This document shows, in pieces, positions 62,892 through 64,000 of a DNA stretch of 64,000 nt. A model generated the notes under the pieces. That model did no database searches. It was not told the DNA's origin and saw nothing but the letters and a program-made list of their open reading frames with translations. How positions within the stretch are numbered: position 1 is the stretch's first letter; every line of letters starts with the position of its first letter. The DNA is taken from positions 248,001 to 312,000 of the forward strand of contig NZ_BMPU01000002.1 of assembly GCF_014647755.1 (NCBI RefSeq), written 5' to 3'. The translations under genes were made by a program, and so were the position numbers. Origin of the DNA: Porphyromonas pasteri (GTDB taxonomy: Bacteria; Bacteroidota; Bacteroidia; Bacteroidales; Porphyromonadaceae).

Positions 62892-64000
62892 ATGATAGAA
62901 GAGAAGTTCCAGGCCGTCGTCCTGGGCGCTGGCGAAAGTGGTGTCGGCGCAGCCCTATTATACCAGAGTCGTGGTATATCCGTCATGGTCTCGGACTACG
63001 GGCATATCGCCCCGAAGTACAAGCAGGAGCTCGAAGCCAATGGTATCCCCTACGAAGAGGGTAGCCATACTACAGAGCTCATCCTGCGTGCCGAGGAGAT
63101 CGTCAAGAGCCCTGGTATCCCCGAGAAGGCGCCTATCATGGTAGCTATCCGTGAGCGTGGCATCCCCGTCATCTCCGAGATCGAGCTGGCAGGTCGCTAC
63201 CTCAAGGGTAAGGTCATCGGTATCACGGGGAGCAATGGGAAGACCACGACGACGATGTGGCTGCACCACATCCTCACCGAGGCAGGTATGAAGCCCGCAC
63301 TGGCTGGGAACGTCGGCTTCAGCCTCGCCCGTCAGGTGATCCCCGACGAGCAGCCCGACTACTTCGTCGTCGAGCTGAGTAGCTTCCAGCTGGATGATAT
63401 GTACAAGTTCCGCGTGCATATCGCCCTCCTGATGAACATCACGCCCGACCACCTCGACCGCTATCACTACAACTTCGAGGAGTACGCTATGGCGAAGATG
63501 CGCATCCTGCAGAACCAGACCGCAGAGGATGCCTTCATCTATTGGGGTGAAGATGAGTTCGTCTCCCGCTACGTCATGAGCCACCAGCCCATGCCGATGC
63601 AGACGCTCTCCTTCCTGACCTATCCGCAGGTAGGCTCTGCAGCTGACAAGTCGGACGACAATATGATGCGCCTGCACTTCGACGGGAAGAGCTTTGAGTT
63701 CCCCATCGATCAGCTCGCACTCCAGGGGCCGCACAACCTGCAGAATGCTATGGCCGCCTCGATCGCAGCCCTGCGTCTCGGCGTCTCGCATGATGTCCTG
63801 AGACGTGCGCTCAGCGACTTCGTGAACGTGCCCCACCGCCTCGAGAAGGTCGGGGTACTCGATGGCGTGCGCTATATCAACGACTCCAAGGCCACCAACG
63901 TCAGCTCCACCTACTATGCTCTGCGGACGATGACCACGCCCTACGTGCTCATCCTCGGTGGCGAAGACAAGGGGAATGACTACATGGATATCACCGAGCT
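62892..64000 (+). CDS. murD: UDP-N-acetylmuramoylalanine-D-glutamate ligase (3' partial)
   Basis: About 369 residues, running off the window. VVLGAGESGVGAALLY (~9-24) binds the UDP part; ITGSNGKTTTTMWL (~111-124) is the ATP loop; then LAGNVGFSL, VVELSSFQLDD (~158-168), NITPDHLDRY (~178-187), GPHNLQNAMAA (~278) and VPHRLEKVG, NDSKATN (~310-335). It adds D-Glu to UDP-MurNAc-L-Ala. Start ATG at 62892 with no competing upstream frame. Confidence 0.97.
   Translation, partial: MIEEKFQAVVLGAGESGVGAALLYQSRGISVMVSDYGHIAPKYKQELEANGIPYEEGSHTTELILRAEEIVKSPGIPEKAPIMVAIRERGIPVISEIELAGRYLKGKVIGITGSNGKTTTTMWLHHILTEAGMKPALAGNVGFSLARQVIPDEQPDYFVVELSSFQLDDMYKFRVHIALLMNITPDHLDRYHYNFEEYAMAKMRILQNQTAEDAFIYWGEDEFVSRYVMSHQPMPMQTLSFLTYPQVGSAADKSDDNMMRLHFDGKSFEFPIDQLALQGPHNLQNAMAASIAALRLGVSHDVLRRALSDFVNVPHRLEKVGVLDGVRYINDSKATNVSSTYYALRTMTTPYVLILGGEDKGNDYMDITE

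Overview
The window is a piece of a Bacteroidota chromosome, most likely Porphyromonas or a close relative. The evidence is the str/S10 gene order without tuf, promoters of the TTG-N19-TAnnTTTG type, DUF4270 and U32 genes, an IS1126-like IS5-family element, and dispersed repeats with 22-bp units that resemble the BrickBuilt MITEs described in P. gingivalis. The coding part looks fairly GC-rich (impression, not counted). The species is not determined.

Layout. 1-6.3 kb: a CobN-like large chelatase subunit (5' end outside the window), two AAA+ chelatase subunits (BchI- and BchD-like), a CbiZ-type corrinoid amidohydrolase and the scar of a TonB-dependent receptor that has lost its middle; this is a tetrapyrrole (corrinoid or haem) acquisition locus. 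6.5-7.1 kb: a MITE-like repeat. 7.3-17.4 kb: rpsL-rpsG-fusA and the S10 operon up to rpsN, where it stops at a terminator and a 22-bp repeat array; rpsH, rplF and the rest of the spc operon do not follow. 17.7-19.9 kb: a Cys-rich secreted peptide and two tandem acyltransferases. 20-23.4 kb: dnaA, a DnaA-box cluster (candidate oriC), a purine-rich tandem repeat and a three-gene lysis-like cassette (u-spanin-like lipoprotein, amidase, holin-like protein). 23.8-26.4 kb: rsmE and oadA.

26.6-27.2 kb: another MITE-like repeat. 27.4-29.4 kb: a C10 cysteine peptidase translationally coupled to a small lipoprotein. 29.5-39.4 kb: housekeeping genes (ychF, mnmG, hemL, prmA, a PafA-like phosphatase, a U32 protein) and two unknown membrane proteins. 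39.5-41.3 kb: an IS5-family element inserted in the core of one repeat unit, then more repeat arrays. 41.5-42.1 kb: tRNA-Glu, rpsT, tRNA-Glu. 42.2-48.7 kb: envelope and carbohydrate genes, a nucleoside permease, a GT4 glycosyltransferase, pth and ridA. 48.8-51.1 kb: a third repeat copy and an LtaS-like phosphotransferase.

51.2-59.6 kb: one tightly packed minus-strand operon (SulP transporter, dusB, a lipoprotein, mltG, tcdA, lolD, a ComEA-like protein, hemB and a small membrane protein). 59.9-64 kb: two paralogous secreted proteins, a partial repeat copy, an AraC-type regulator and the 5' part of murD.

The most unusual features are the helically phased 22-bp arrays at several loci, their relationship to the IS5 element, the split ribosomal operon bounded by them on both sides and facing the candidate origin, the lysis-like cassette beside oriC, and the peptidase/lipoprotein pair.
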